Source of the DNA: Choristocarpus tenellus KU-1152
Taxonomy: Eukaryota; Phaeophyceae
NCBI GenBank assembly: GCA_964200185.2
Contig: CAXNAD020000421.1
Span: 1-20,052, forward strand
DNA length: 20,052 nt
Reading direction: 5' to 3'
A program made the translations under genes and the position numbers. Of the stretch, positions 1 through 11,300 are shown piece after piece. Each line of letters begins with the position of its first letter. The stretch's first letter is position 1. Under the pieces are notes generated by a model. That model saw only the letters and a list, made by a program, of their open reading frames with translations. It was not told the DNA's origin and did no database searches.

Positions 1-3000
1 CCTCCACGATGTCAATATCTGCAAGAGTGAGCTGGACTTTCTGTAGGGCGCCACGTATTGCCTCAGCTGGGCCAATACCCATAATTGATGGCTCACACCC
101 CACCTCGTGCCATGAGACCACTCGTGCTAGGGGGTTTAGGGCATTGGGAGCCAGGGAACTCTCACCAGCAACTATCAAACTGGATATATAGTAAACATTA
201 GTGAGATTGTGTCAGTTTATGTTTGCTTATATGGAAATCTGTAATGCATGTTTCAACTGCAACATGATACTTAGACTCAGGGGAAGTGCACTCTGCTTGA
301 AGAATTTGTCAAGCAGAAAGACCAAACTTATGCAGCGAATATTTTGCTTTTCTACATCTTTCACTCCCAACTTCACACAACACTCAAAAATGAAGGAAAT
401 AGATCAAGAACTAGCTCGAAAAGCAATGGAGGCTAAAATGATGGGGGAGTTAGAATCTAAACCACAACTAACGTTGTGGAAGCAAGAACTCCACACCTGC
501 CAGCACCATCACATATTCCTGAAGCATTTCCTGCTGTGACTACACCATTTTTCTTGAATACTGCTTTGAGTCCAGCCATCTTCTCTTCGGATGCATCCAG
601 ACGTGGGTGTTCATCTGTGTCAACAACCTGAAAATGGGTGCAGGGTGGTCAAGATTGGGTCAATTAGGATGTGGAGGATGGAGAAAAAAGTGAACAATAT
701 ATTTTTCAACTGCAAGTTATGATCTGGTTAGTATTGTGCAGTGTGAAGTACTTCCTGGTGATAGCAACTTCTCATGATATTTGCAAGGTGGTGAACAATT
801 AGAGAAATATGCAAACTTTTGTGTATTTGCGTATGTAGAGGGTGTGTATTTATTCTTCGAGAAACAGTTGGGAGTTGGAAGATGAGATACTATACTGGGC
901 ACAATCAAATAGGTTGTAGAACTGGCAATGGAGGTATATGGAGCATGCATACTATACACACTTCATGGGGCTAATATGTGCTGATTTGAATATAAATAGT
1001 AGTTCAGAAACAAAACATTAAACACAAAAGAAATATGATAAAGTGGCCCCCCTTAGGCCGGCCACTCTGCTTACAAGCAAACAAAAATAAGCTCAACCCC
1101 TTACTATTCCTTTACATGAAGGGAGATCATGTGGCGCCCTGAACCCCTTTATTTCATGTTTCCATGCTTCTAGGTTACAATTTGAATACTACTGCACAAT
1201 AATTGCATACTGCAGCACAATATGAAGTGTTTGACAAAAAGGAGTAACTAACTATTAAATAAATGCCTCAAATTTTTGTCACCTTTGGACCCTTCTTGGT
1301 CTTGATCTCCACAGGTGCAGTCTCTTGTGTAAAGGCACCACAGGCATGTCCTGATGCCCACAGCATCTGTGACCGTACTGCATATTTATCACATTCCTCC
1401 CTTGTTACACCATACTGGATGTTGAAGTGACGTGTAAGAGAAAGGGGTTGCCCAGGTTTTAAAATTGGCTAGAGTTATCTACAAAGTCACCACTGTGCAC
1501 TCACTGTGCAGGGTCAATTGATTTCGAACAAAATACGATCTGAGTTGAGCCCTCCCATGGAAAACTGAACCATGAGGGTCCTGAATATAAAAAAACAATG
1601 ATTTGCTCCACCCTCTCCCCCTGAAACACAGAACTGGCATGGATCACAATGCAGGTGCCTTGATATGTGTGTTTATCATATGAGCCTTGCAAACGTTTTC
1701 TGTGTTCTTTCTCTGATGTGTGCATTGATATAAAATAATGTGTATTGTTGGACAAACCTGAGCTGCAAGGTTCTCAGCAGTCATTCCCATTGGAAGACCA
1801 GCATGTGAGTCTGTGAGGCCAGCCCAAAGGCTATCCTCCATTTGCATGCCGCTTCCCAAAGCCACCCCCCACCTTTAAGAGAAGGCAACAAAATGATACT
1901 AGCATAGGCAATAAAGGAGTAAACGATTTCAAGCTTCATAGCATCCCAACAAACAAAGACAAGAAAAGGAATGTCACATGATAACTGTACGACTCAATTA
2001 GTAACTCCATATTTGGCATTCCAAATGCTGTTGCGAGTAGAAAATGATGTTTGACCCATGTCACACTCTATGCAGAACAAGGTACTCAGTTGGTCCAAAA
2101 CCAATGTTTTAAACTACTTCTTCCATTTCACCATTCTGCTTTCAGTCATCGCAAAGCCCCCCCAATTGTGAGGAGCACTTTGTCTCTATTCATTGATGTA
2201 TCCAAGGTGTGGGATACCGTGAATTTCACATGGGGATGGTATTGACCGCTCTTCATCGTGCTCTCTACTAGAATTCTCTCAATTTTGTTGATTTTGGCCA
2301 GCAACTCAAAACATGGGCAACACATTGCACCCAGGTTTCTGAGACCAAGGGCAGCTGCTTGGTCAATCCAAATGCGTCCTTCAGTTACTTGGCCTCACTC
2401 AGAGTGCAATTTCACCAAAAAAGTCTACCGTTAGCTCTTTGAAGTAGTGCTGAAGTAGTGCATAAGTAAAGAAAAACATTTGTTCTTAAGTTGCCAAGTT
2501 CAACTCATTTGAGTCTCTTTCATATCCTGCCTGAAATTTTGCCAACACTCTACATATTGTAGTGATGTAGTAAATACCAAAGCCTGTGTAGTCATCTCTC
2601 TACTGGATATAAGTTAACGTAATGTGTTGCCTATTTATCCTCCTACATTTTCCCTTTATCTAACCAAGTTTTGAGAGAGCGACATTTGGTGAACACTTGA
2701 GTGTCCACCAGACAAGAGTTTTAATATAGCCAGCACTCATCTCACTTATAAGAAAAGTATGTATCCTCGTCATTCAACAGGCACGTATACTGGTGGACAC
2801 TTTCATATGTCAAATACAGTTTTGAAGAGAACTCAAAACAGATACCTTAGTGAATGATCTTTTCAATCCAGGAATCAGGATCAAACATCCATTGCTATCC
2901 ATGCTCCGTACAAGGTGGAGTGTGGGTGGTAATTTTGGGCAGGTTCTAGATCAACCTACGCAAGCCTTTGATGAACTCTAAACCTATCTGTCTAGGGCAC

Positions 3001-4945
3001 TAGAATATTTCTTTTAGGGTTTCTATGGTTTACTGCACAAAATGGCAAAAGTTGAGCAGGTGCACATTTGAATGCTTCTCTGATATTTCTCCTTGGCACA
3101 GTAGAACTTTGCCTTGTGCACATGGTAGGATCATACTAATGCAATCAGCAAAAACACCACTTTATATTAAATATCATATGGATGGGTTGTGTCCACCAAT
3201 TGTGGCTCATGGTACATTGAGAGAAATACCCAAGTTACTCTCCAATATATTGGAGAATATTTTGACATTTAGGTTTGACTCAACTCTGATTACTGCCCTC
3301 TAGAATAGTGACCAAAGAGGGGTATTTTATCAGTTGGGTCAAAACCTTATTACTTTGTTTCTTCAAATATGACACACGATACAGATGCCACAAAGGTATT
3401 GGTGTAATATTTTAGGTGTGGCAGTCGGGAGGGGTTGTGCATCATGGCTTTTGAACGATGCTTGTACCCTCATGGTAAAGCATGCAAAGTGTCACCATTC
3501 CTTCTGATTGAAAACTTTGAGGTCTTTGGCCAAGTTTCACGAACTACTGAAATGAATTGTGTGGAGCTATTTCTGGAGATCTAGTTGAGTTGGTAGGAGG
3601 GAATAGGTGCTCTCAGTGGTGGCCATGGTGACTGCGGGCTACTTGGGGGGGGAATGTTGTTGGCAGATAATATTTTGGGGTGTAAAATCCATGCATCACT
3701 ATTTTTATGTTCACAAAAACTTTTGTGGCTCTTGAGAATGTCACAAAACTCGCTTGAGGAATTGAGTGAGACACTCAATTGAAGTGTTGTTGGGAGCTGA
3801 AGTGGCACCAAAATCTGTATAAACTAGAGATAAAATTACCTTGAGTGTATCCCACTGACAACCAGTGGCGCTGCACTCATGTTTTCAGTTCCTGCACAAA
3901 GCGTAATAGACGCCTTCCCCAGCTGAATTGCCTCCGCGCCCTGGAGGTCATATGAGTAAGGGAAGGATATTTCGAGGACAAATGTAGAATCAAATGTTGG
4001 CGTTGTTTGTTAATCTTTGTCCACAGCTTTGGTGCAATGGTCTTGACACTTTACTAGTTCAATTAGGGAATGCTTGACCATGGTGGTGCCTGCGAGTTTC
4101 CTCTTTACCTTCAATGACTGTAACCCGAATACATGGATGGACTTGTCTTACATGTACATTGTAGGTGGGGGGTCATGAACTACATGTCCAGAGGAACAAC
4201 GTAGACTGGTGTGACACACCTGAACAATAGCCTCAAAGCCACTCCCACAGAGACGATTGACTGTAAGTGCTGGGGATTTGATTGGTGCTCCTGACTTGAG
4301 CGCCACATGACGGGCGAGGTAGCACGCGTCTGGACTGGTGGCAATAGGGAAGGTGAGGAGGAGGATGGGTTTAATGGTAAGTGATAAAAGATCCCTAGAT
4401 TTGACTGAGCTTCTATGGAGAGTATGAGTCAGGTTAGGGCTTTGGATTCCCGATTGTGAAAACTGACCTCGACTGAATAACGTTTCCCACAAATGTGGCG
4501 TCGATTTGGCTTCCATCCAACCCCGACGCCACCAGCGCAGCCTTGGACGAAACAACAGCCAGCTCTGTTGCGCTGAGAGGATAAGGGGCTACAAACGTTA
4601 AACTCGGACGGGCTGTAGCATCTAGATGGGGAAATCGAACATGGTACATAGCGCTCTAGTAAATTCTGTGTAAACTGTCGATGTACACAAGATAGCGCGC
4701 TCACTACAGGAGGTGTAGCTATATAGAAGGAGAAGGGAATCACCCACATAAAAATCATGCAATGAGCGGCTTTTCTTGGGATCATGAGTATATACCGAAC
4801 GCGATGTGGTAAGGAAGTCAAAGTAACATGTATGCAAGGCAATAGATATATACATTGAGCCTTGCCTTACTCTCGAGAGGGAACCCCCGAACGACCCGAA
4901 TGGAGTGCGTTTAGCTGCCACAATGAAGATCCCTCGTGAAGCCAT
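1..4945 (-). CDS. ACAA2: Mitochondrial-type 3-ketoacyl-CoA thiolase (ACAA2-like), 3' end cut off by window edge
   Basis: Thiolase catalyses the last step of fatty-acid beta-oxidation, splitting 3-ketoacyl-CoA with CoA into acetyl-CoA and a shortened acyl-CoA. Exons, read on the minus strand: 4945-4866, 4572-4468, 4334-4220, 3940-3840, 1872-1758, 1414-1283, 627-497 and 179-1 (continuing). All phases join without frameshift, giving 319 complete codons. The start [17 protein letters not shown] matches the uncleaved mitochondrial N terminus of animal ACAA2. [10 protein letters not shown] (about 88-97) carries the acylated Cys91. Later blocks are [52 protein letters not shown] and [15 protein letters not shown]. 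Human ACAA2 is 397 residues, so about 78 residues with the catalytic His and second Cys lie beyond position 1. All introns are GT-AG except the first, which appears to be GC-AG. It is divergent from the SENP8-like gene. Exon joins are my inference from homology and splice consensus; the family call is firm. Confidence 0.93.
180..496 (-). other. Thiolase intron 7
   Basis: GT-AG intron of 317 bp between exons 7 and 8, with donor GGCAG|GTGTGG and acceptor TATATCCAG|T. A 112-codon plus-strand open frame covers most of it but resembles no family I know. Nothing else is recognisable. Confidence 0.85.
628..1282 (-). other. Thiolase intron 6
   Basis: GT-AG intron of 655 bp, with donor CCAAAG|GTGACA and acceptor CATTTTCAG|GTT. 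It joins a lysine-rich loop (KTKKGPK) to DTDEHPR, as expected for the family with no exon missing. The intron is AT-rich; I saw no further feature in it. Confidence 0.85.
1415..1757 (-). other. Thiolase intron 5
   Basis: GT-AG intron of 343 bp, with donor GCTCAG|GTTTGTCC and acceptor ACATCCAG|TATGG. No other feature recognised inside it. Confidence 0.85.
2140..2265 (+). pseudogene. Degenerate LINE-type reverse transcriptase fragment
   Basis: Around 2189-2224 the plus strand encodes [12 protein letters not shown], which matches the RT motif A region of non-LTR retrotransposons (pattern F-x-D-x-S-K-A-F-D-T-V-N-H). The first Asp is the expected catalytic residue. After a shift of frame near 2230 the sequence continues as [12 protein letters not shown], which is what normally follows in these elements, then meets stop codons. 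The usual Ala-Phe is Val-Trp here. No YxDD box or endonuclease was found nearby. It is a short dead fragment in antisense orientation within the thiolase intron. The call rests on motif recognition only. Confidence 0.5.
2700..2801. repeat. 12-bp inverted repeat with 78-bp spacer
   Basis: AGTGTCCACCAG at 2700-2711 is exactly complementary to CTGGTGGACACT at 2790-2801. This could be the ends of a very short MITE-like element or an isolated stem. No target-site duplication is evident. It lies inside thiolase intron 4. Confidence 0.45.
3239..3256. repeat. Perfect 18-bp palindrome
   Basis: TCTCCAATATATTGGAGA is its own reverse complement. It sits within thiolase intron 4, in no recognised gene or element. 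Confidence 0.6.
4573..4865 (-). other. Thiolase intron 1 with a non-canonical GC donor
   Basis: The codon phase of exon 2 (AG|C GCA ACA GAG) needs a phase-2 donor in exon 1. The only suitable site is AAG|GCAAGG, with GC at 4865-4864, which fits the strong consensus known for GC-AG introns. The acceptor is CCTCTCAG at 4575-4573. The nearby GT (after TCG AGA) leaves the wrong phase, and no phase-0 acceptor was found. The resulting junction (SLSRVSATEL) aligns without a gap to the ACAA2 family. Confidence 0.7.
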
Positions 4946-5321
4946 ATTTTCCCTATCCACAGGTAAATGATTGAGATGTGGGTTGAGGACAGTTTTCTTG
5001 GCAAGGAACTTCAACTTGGGGTTAATCGTTCAACGGGAACAAATAGAGAGACATTTGTCATAACAAGGCGTTTCGTTGTGAATATTTTTCATCAACAGTC
5101 TATCATTTTTGAACTTCAACCCTTTCTATCTGTCCATTCTCAAATATTTGTAACTTTAGTTGAGTCTGTTGACAAAGAAGGATTTGGGTTCCTCTCACAT
5201 ACTTCGTTGGTACGATCGTACCAAAATTGTGTCTATACTACATTTGCATCTTAGGGTTGTAGCACTGTCGACCCCTCATTGCTCGAACCACCAATAATTT
5301 GTGTACACACAAAGCTCTCCC
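4946..5321. promoter_or_regulatory. Divergent upstream region shared by thiolase and SENP8-like genes
   Basis: The 376 bp between the two start codons must contain both 5' UTRs and both core promoters, unless untranslated exons lie elsewhere. It is moderately AT-rich. It contains a perfect 18-bp palindrome at 5207-5224 and a CCAAT at 5291-5295. I see no clear TATA box. A plus-strand frame at 4967-5254 has no recognisable product. Transcription starts cannot be placed from sequence alone. Confidence 0.6.
5207..5224. promoter_or_regulatory. Perfect 18-bp palindrome in the divergent promoter
   Basis: TTGGTACGATCGTACCAA is its own reverse complement. It lies about 100 bp upstream of the SENP8-like start codon and 260 bp upstream of the thiolase start codon. 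Such symmetry suits a homodimeric DNA-binding protein; that role is inference. Confidence 0.45.
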
Positions 5322-8300
5322 ATGCCCCAAGTTTTGAATTACCACGACGCAGTTCTGTATGATACAGATGTTGCTCTCTTTGGTGGCTGCAATTGGCTGA
5401 ACGACAACTGCGTTAACTGGTACTTTAGGTATCTAGAGAGCGAGGTTTTTGCTGGGAGAGATGAGCTGTTGTTTATGGACCCTGCTGTGGTGTCGTGCAT
5501 GCTTCTCCAATGCGAAGGTAAGAAAGAGCAACAACCATGCTACCTGCCCTGTGAGTAATCCCCACCTGTTCAACTGAAGGCATACCATGGAATCAGATCC
5601 TCTTTTGCCTGTCAAGACTGCTTCTGGAGTCGACTACTCCACAACCCCTTCCGTGGTCTCCTACTTGATTATCACAAGTGTTGGTTTCCATATCGTGTGC
5701 TGAAGAATGCGATAGAGAAACTTCCAAGCATTGGCTTCTTTGTGCGCCCAATCCCACTCGTCTAAGCGTCTTCCTCAGTCATAGCCCTTCCCTTTTGTCT
5801 GCAGAAGACGAGGAGCTGATCGATCTAGGGCGCGGTATCAAAGCAGGCGAAAGAACGCACGTATTTATTCCCATCAATGACACGGAGGAACTCTTATCAA
5901 GTGGCAGCCATTGGTGAGAGTTCAAATTGAAGAATCCATGGGATGAGGTGCGATCTTCTTCGAAGGAGAAGCAACATTAGTTTCGCTCCATTTTCCCTCC
6001 TTCTCATTTCCCTCTGCTCACCTACTCAGGAGCCTTCTAGTGTACGAAAGAGAGACTGGGACTTTCAAACACCTCGATTCGTCCAATAATCACAACGCGA
6101 GGACAGCAAGAAATGCAGCTGAACAGTTTTCACGACTCCTTGGAAAAACAGGTGAGAATACTTACGCATATATATATATATATATATATACATACATATA
6201 TTTGTAATAATGTATGGTTTCCCTCATTCGTTTCCTCAACGTCTAATGCAGGAGTTCTGTCACACCGCTGGTGATGCCATGCTGGCCATGACTTCTGCTA
6301 CTTTGTAGTCGACTCATTGAGTATGGCATCACAACGTTTCTGTCACATCGTGGGGGGGGGTGGTTGTCTCATAGAGAAAGAATGTGCTTTTGTCCACCAA
6401 TATACACAACCCGAGATGGAATTGACTTGATTGGTTGAAGTAGCCTCCATATCAATTGATTCATGGTTTTCACGGAACTGTCATGATGTGATACTCTACG
6501 TATCATTCTATTGTGTGCAAGAAATTGGGTCCACCCACTTCTTGCGGTTGTCCGAAATTTACCTTTTACGATAGTTCTTCCCAAGGCACCCCTTATGGAC
6601 AATGTGATCTGTACTGAGTTGTCATGCACTGAAAAAGGTAACCTATCCTCAACTGAATTGTGAGTTTGAAGAACTTTTTCAAACCTCCATTAGATGACTA
6701 GTGTTGTGAATCAAATTGATTTATGTTTTATTAATCAAGTAAAAAATTATTGTCTCAACTCGATTGAATCGAAGTGTACTGAACACCGATCGGCAGGTAT
6801 TTGCACAAGGTGACCCCCCCCCCCCCCCTTCCCTAATGAGGCTCCAAGAGGTGACAATCTTGACTTGCACTCATTTCTGTTGTCTTTGTCTACTAACATA
6901 AGTACAATATCCTGCCATATCTGAAAACAGATAATTAACCTGTGTTGTGCTCAAGTAGACTGAAGAATATGTATGTTGTAGACGGGTTGCAAAGTAGAAA
7001 AATATTTTCTTGAAAAATGATGTATCTTAATTCCTCTCCACTGGCATTCTTGAGATGTCATTGTCGAGGGAAGGTACATACAAAATACGCACAAGCAAAA
7101 TGAACACAACAACCAACAGGGACGGAGTCTGTATTGTTTATATGTAACATCACAATGAAGAACAAAGACTTTGTCTGTAATATTGTATATCAGTTTTGTT
7201 TTTTAATATAAAAATTGGAATATTTAGAAACAAGAAACAAGGATAAAGCTCTAGTAGGGCAATGAATTCCAACTCTATAAAATAGCTATGGCTACATATC
7301 ATTGCTGTGACTACATCCCTCCAGTTTGAGGTACCATCTGCCTTCTTGGTGTCCTTGTCAGTCTGATATGCAAAAAACTGAGGTGTACATTTTTTTTGTC
7401 CAGCTTATTTCCTTGGACTTCTGCAATGCTCCAAGATGATAACAACATAAATAAGCTCTGAGTCTGCCTGAGAAGCAGGAATGCCCAAAACATGACGGGC
7501 AAGTTTGGCTAGGTGTGGAAAGGGCAAAGCCCTTTATTGAAACCACTTTAGCAGGTCATTGAAGCTGCCTTTCCCATAATTCATTCTGAATCATTGTGCT
7601 TCCTTGTTGAAATCAGCTTCCGCTGGTACTTACTGACTGCCCAGTGGGGTCTTGTGATGAGGAGGATCACACATGTGTATGTAGCTCCTGCTGCTTGAAA
7701 TAGAAAAACAGACAGACAGGTATCTGATCAAGAACTGAACTTTTCAGTTGTATTGTATCACTAATTATTCTAGATTAAATGATCCAGGTTGATTGAATTG
7801 TCGCAGTTTACAATGTTAGAGGCAATCCCCAGAAGACCTGCACAGAATCACCTCTTCTTGATCATTTCTGGAAGTACACTTGCACAAAGTCCTTTTAGTT
7901 TGCCTTGTTGGGTACACTTGATTGAATATGGTACTCCCACATCCAGATCCCCAAGGAAAGGGCGACAAGCATGACCATGGTGCCTGGAGCATTGTTGTCG
8001 CTAGCTCACAACTTGTCCAATTTGACCGTTTCACTGTTCACATCAGATCAGCAACAATCTACAGTGGACAAACAGTTGTAAATACCTTTGTGGAACTACC
8101 TCTCGTTCACATAAAATAATCAGATATTTCTTATGGAAATATCTACAGTGGATAAAGGTGTAAATAGAGTAACAGAGGCAGGGAATGCCATGATTAGACT
8201 TCTGTCCAGTGCAACTTGAGAACTTGTCCACTGGTACCAAGTCCAGGTTGCTTACTGATCAGTGGTTTGTTCACAATCACCTAAACACTACAGTGCATTA

Positions 8301-11300
8301 GAACTCTTTTTCTCAACAAGTTAAGGGCCGGAAAATTCAGGAGACACTCTCAAAACCTCACTTTGGTCAATAATGGGTTTTGGCACAACCTGCTGGTTTT
8401 AGTACTCAATCTTTATGCCATTTTACCTTGTTCCAGCTTAAGAGATATCATCCATGTAAGTCACTCAACCAAGCACTTTGTTATGGATGCAAATAAAAGC
8501 TAAAATGTGATATTTCAGAAGCAGATGCCAGCCAAGCAAGAGAAGTGTGCATATCACACACCTCCAAAAAGTACAAGCCAGCATTAACTTCTAGACAACC
8601 ACAAAGATTGTGTGAAGACATTTTTGTTGTTGCTGTGAATAGAAAGAACTTATGAGGCAAATTATATTGACTCAAATTTTCCATGTACTTGATTCAAATC
8701 AAACTGTGCGCAAAGCAGACATGTTAAGGCGTGTTTTGTGTGACGGACTGCAAAGTACCACATAGCACTGTGAGGCTGAAGGCCCCGTAGATGGTGAGGG
8801 GTCCTACCTGTGTTTGGTTGTTCGCATGGCTAGAGATTGTTCCTGCTTATTCAGTCATCAGGTGGTGTCCTTTCTGTTGCCTTTCTTGGCAATCCCCTGA
8901 GCCTACAACAAGGCCTGAGGGTTCTAATCTATCACTGTATCCTGGACTGCCTGACCAGGGTCAGTGTGCCCCCTTTTCCTGTGTTCACAGTCAGATCATT
9001 ACATTTCACAGGTTATTACATTCCACAGGGCTGCCAAACCCAGTCCTGTTGTCAATTTTGTTTTTGTACTGGTGAGGCAGATTGCCCCACTCACAATTGG
9101 AGGGATTTGAACCTAGATCAGCACAGTGTCTTATGAATGTGTCAAATGATGCACAGAAGCAACACAATTTCAAGTGGGTTGGACTGGTTTGCTGGTATCA
9201 GTAGTGAGGACAGGATCGGGTTGAGCAGCCCAGCAGAGTGCCTTCACCTGACTGAGCACATGAGTAGGAGGGGGGACTAGTTTTGATCAGGCAGTTTAGG
9301 ATATGGTGGGAGGTCAATGCAGAACCCCCTGGCACCTCTACATAATTATAAAATCAGATACTACAATGATGTGGTAATTTTCGGAACTGCTTTTGTACAG
9401 CCCCAGGTCACTAAATATGGTCCCATATCATTGCTAGGCGGGGGATCAGTACAGTGCTTCTTACATTTCTTTGGTACCATCACAATGTGACCACAAAGCA
9501 AAACTTAACTGTGATAAGAAACCCAAGAAGTATGGCTGCAATGTGGGTACAAATTAACACAAAATAATCCGGAGAAATAGGTTCATAGTATGAACCACCA
9601 TGCCACTACTCACTCTCTTTGGTAGATGCAAAGAATGCATAGTTTGCTTTTTTTCATTTTTCAGTTTGCTGATTTAAAGTGATTGTATCGCCTTCAGTTG
9701 ATAGCAGATGCTTTCAGGCAGCAGATGGAGTAGGCACAGTACATAGTGACACGTCATGGTGTGAGGAGGGTTCAAGTAATACACAACGGCATTTTTAGTA
9801 GAAGCACATGGCTCGGTGGGCTGCCTACAATCCAGAAATTCTGTAATTCTGCCATGCAATGATTTGGAGGTTGGTGGAGCGGTATAATGTTTATATTTAC
9901 CACAAAAGGTACAAATAATTCCACATATACCTACCATCAAGATTAATGATCTTAGTCATAACATACTGCCAACTAAGCCAAAATCCTGTTTACAACACTG
10001 ATAAAGAATAACATGGTCAGAGGGTTGCTACCAATGGATATGAGGCATGACTAGACCGGAAACTCCAAAATGTGCCATGGAATACCTGAGTTATTGTGGA
10101 GACACATGGAGCTGGTGGAATTTGCAAAGTAGAAATTGATTGGAGGAATATTTCCAAGGAAGAGTTTGTGTGCTTCAAATTGCTTCAAATGGAGTGATAT
10201 GCACATAAATTTATACTCCACTTATTTAGAATTACATTCAGACAATTGTCATGATGCCCAGGTCGCAGGCACCACTTGCTCTATATCGACACAGTTTGTG
10301 GTACGATGCTTTATGATGACAGAAGCAAACTGGGCAGAATTGGAAGTTGGAACGGATGTTAACAATCAATACCTTGTCCAACTCCTTGTTTCAATTTAGG
10401 ATGCAAAGGTCAATGGTCTTGGATTCCACACCTGATCCAAGCCCTGATCCAGATCATATGTATAAATCTGATGTACAACATAACCTGGGGGAACATGGTC
10501 TATAATGGGAGGTTATAGATAGGCAACAGTTGAAAATCTAACCAAAGTGCAACCACCTCCCCTGATCGGTCCCAAGCCTCTCCTCCAATACCAACACTTT
10601 CTAAAGCAGCCAGGGGAAAAAATGTGACTGGAAAGATAGTCTCAAACCACCAGACATCAAGGGTGGGGGGGATGGAAACTTTATTCCATCTAAGGAGGTA
10701 TGTTGAGCAAAGGGGTGACATAGGAACAGCTGCACAGATGGTCTAGGAACCAAATCACCCCCCATAAATCCCCAAGCCTTACCTTTCAAACAAAGCTAGT
10801 ATACTCCTATGCACCTTCCCTAGAGCATCAGAGGGAGGATTGCCAGGGTCAGAGTATCCTAGTAATAATCTGGACTCTGTTTGGGGTGTGGTTAGGGGAC
10901 AAGGTCACCTATTGGTGAGGGGTGTGTATATTGTAGGCTGTAGTGATGAGAATGAAGGGCCACAAGTCTTGTGTTTTTGATTAATGTTTAAACAGTGGAC
11001 CTAGCCAGTGCTGATCAATTGATACCCTTAATTTTCACCAAACGGGATCAAGCCAGCATATTAAACACATAATAGTGTTGCTGTACCCACAAGAAATGAG
11101 ATGATTGTGAAACCTTTGTCCTTTATGTCTAAATGTGATACAACAAATGTCCAAATCGTTACAATGGAATCAATTCACCCCCCGTTTCAACACTCTGAGT
11201 TGTGTTAAGAGGCTTGTCACTGAAATCCGTTTCTGTTAGTTGATCTGCAACCAAACTATAACACTTGTTAAAACTCTGGTAGTTCAAAGTGATTTTGTTT

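Larger units (their letters stand above)
1873..3839 (-). other. Thiolase intron 4, long and rich in repeat-like sequence
   Basis: GT-AG intron of 1967 bp, several times longer than the gene's other introns. The donor is CTCAAG|GTAATT and the acceptor CTTAAAG|GTGG. It holds a plus-strand reverse-transcriptase scrap (2140-2265), a 12-bp inverted repeat (2700-2801), an 18-bp palindrome (3239-3256) and a run of eight G (3645-3652). No extra exon is needed: the protein aligns across it without a gap. Confidence 0.85.

Noticed and set aside
4148-4842. Overlapping minus-strand frames of 71-137 codons
   Set aside because: They contain thiolase exons 2 and 3 read through introns or in shifted frames; they are not separate genes.
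4946-5014. Upstream extension of the thiolase frame (a lysine-containing leader before MASRG)
   Set aside because: The extension begins at a TTG and has no ATG. The family starts right at this Met with an uncleaved mitochondrial signal, so 4945 is the better start.
5301-5321. GTG start 21 bases upstream of the SENP8-like gene
   Set aside because: A GTG start is unlikely in a eukaryotic nuclear gene, and the family alignment begins at the ATG at 5322.
6252-6308. Possible alternative last exon of the SENP8-like gene after TAATGCAG
   Set aside because: In the correct phase it gives only a few residues before a stop and would remove the catalytic Cys. The exon at 16530 completes the protein exactly.
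7358-7546. Cys-rich minus-strand frame (TCPSCFGHSC) as a possible zinc knuckle
   Set aside because: The spacing does not fit CCHC or other common zinc motifs and the frame is short and isolated.
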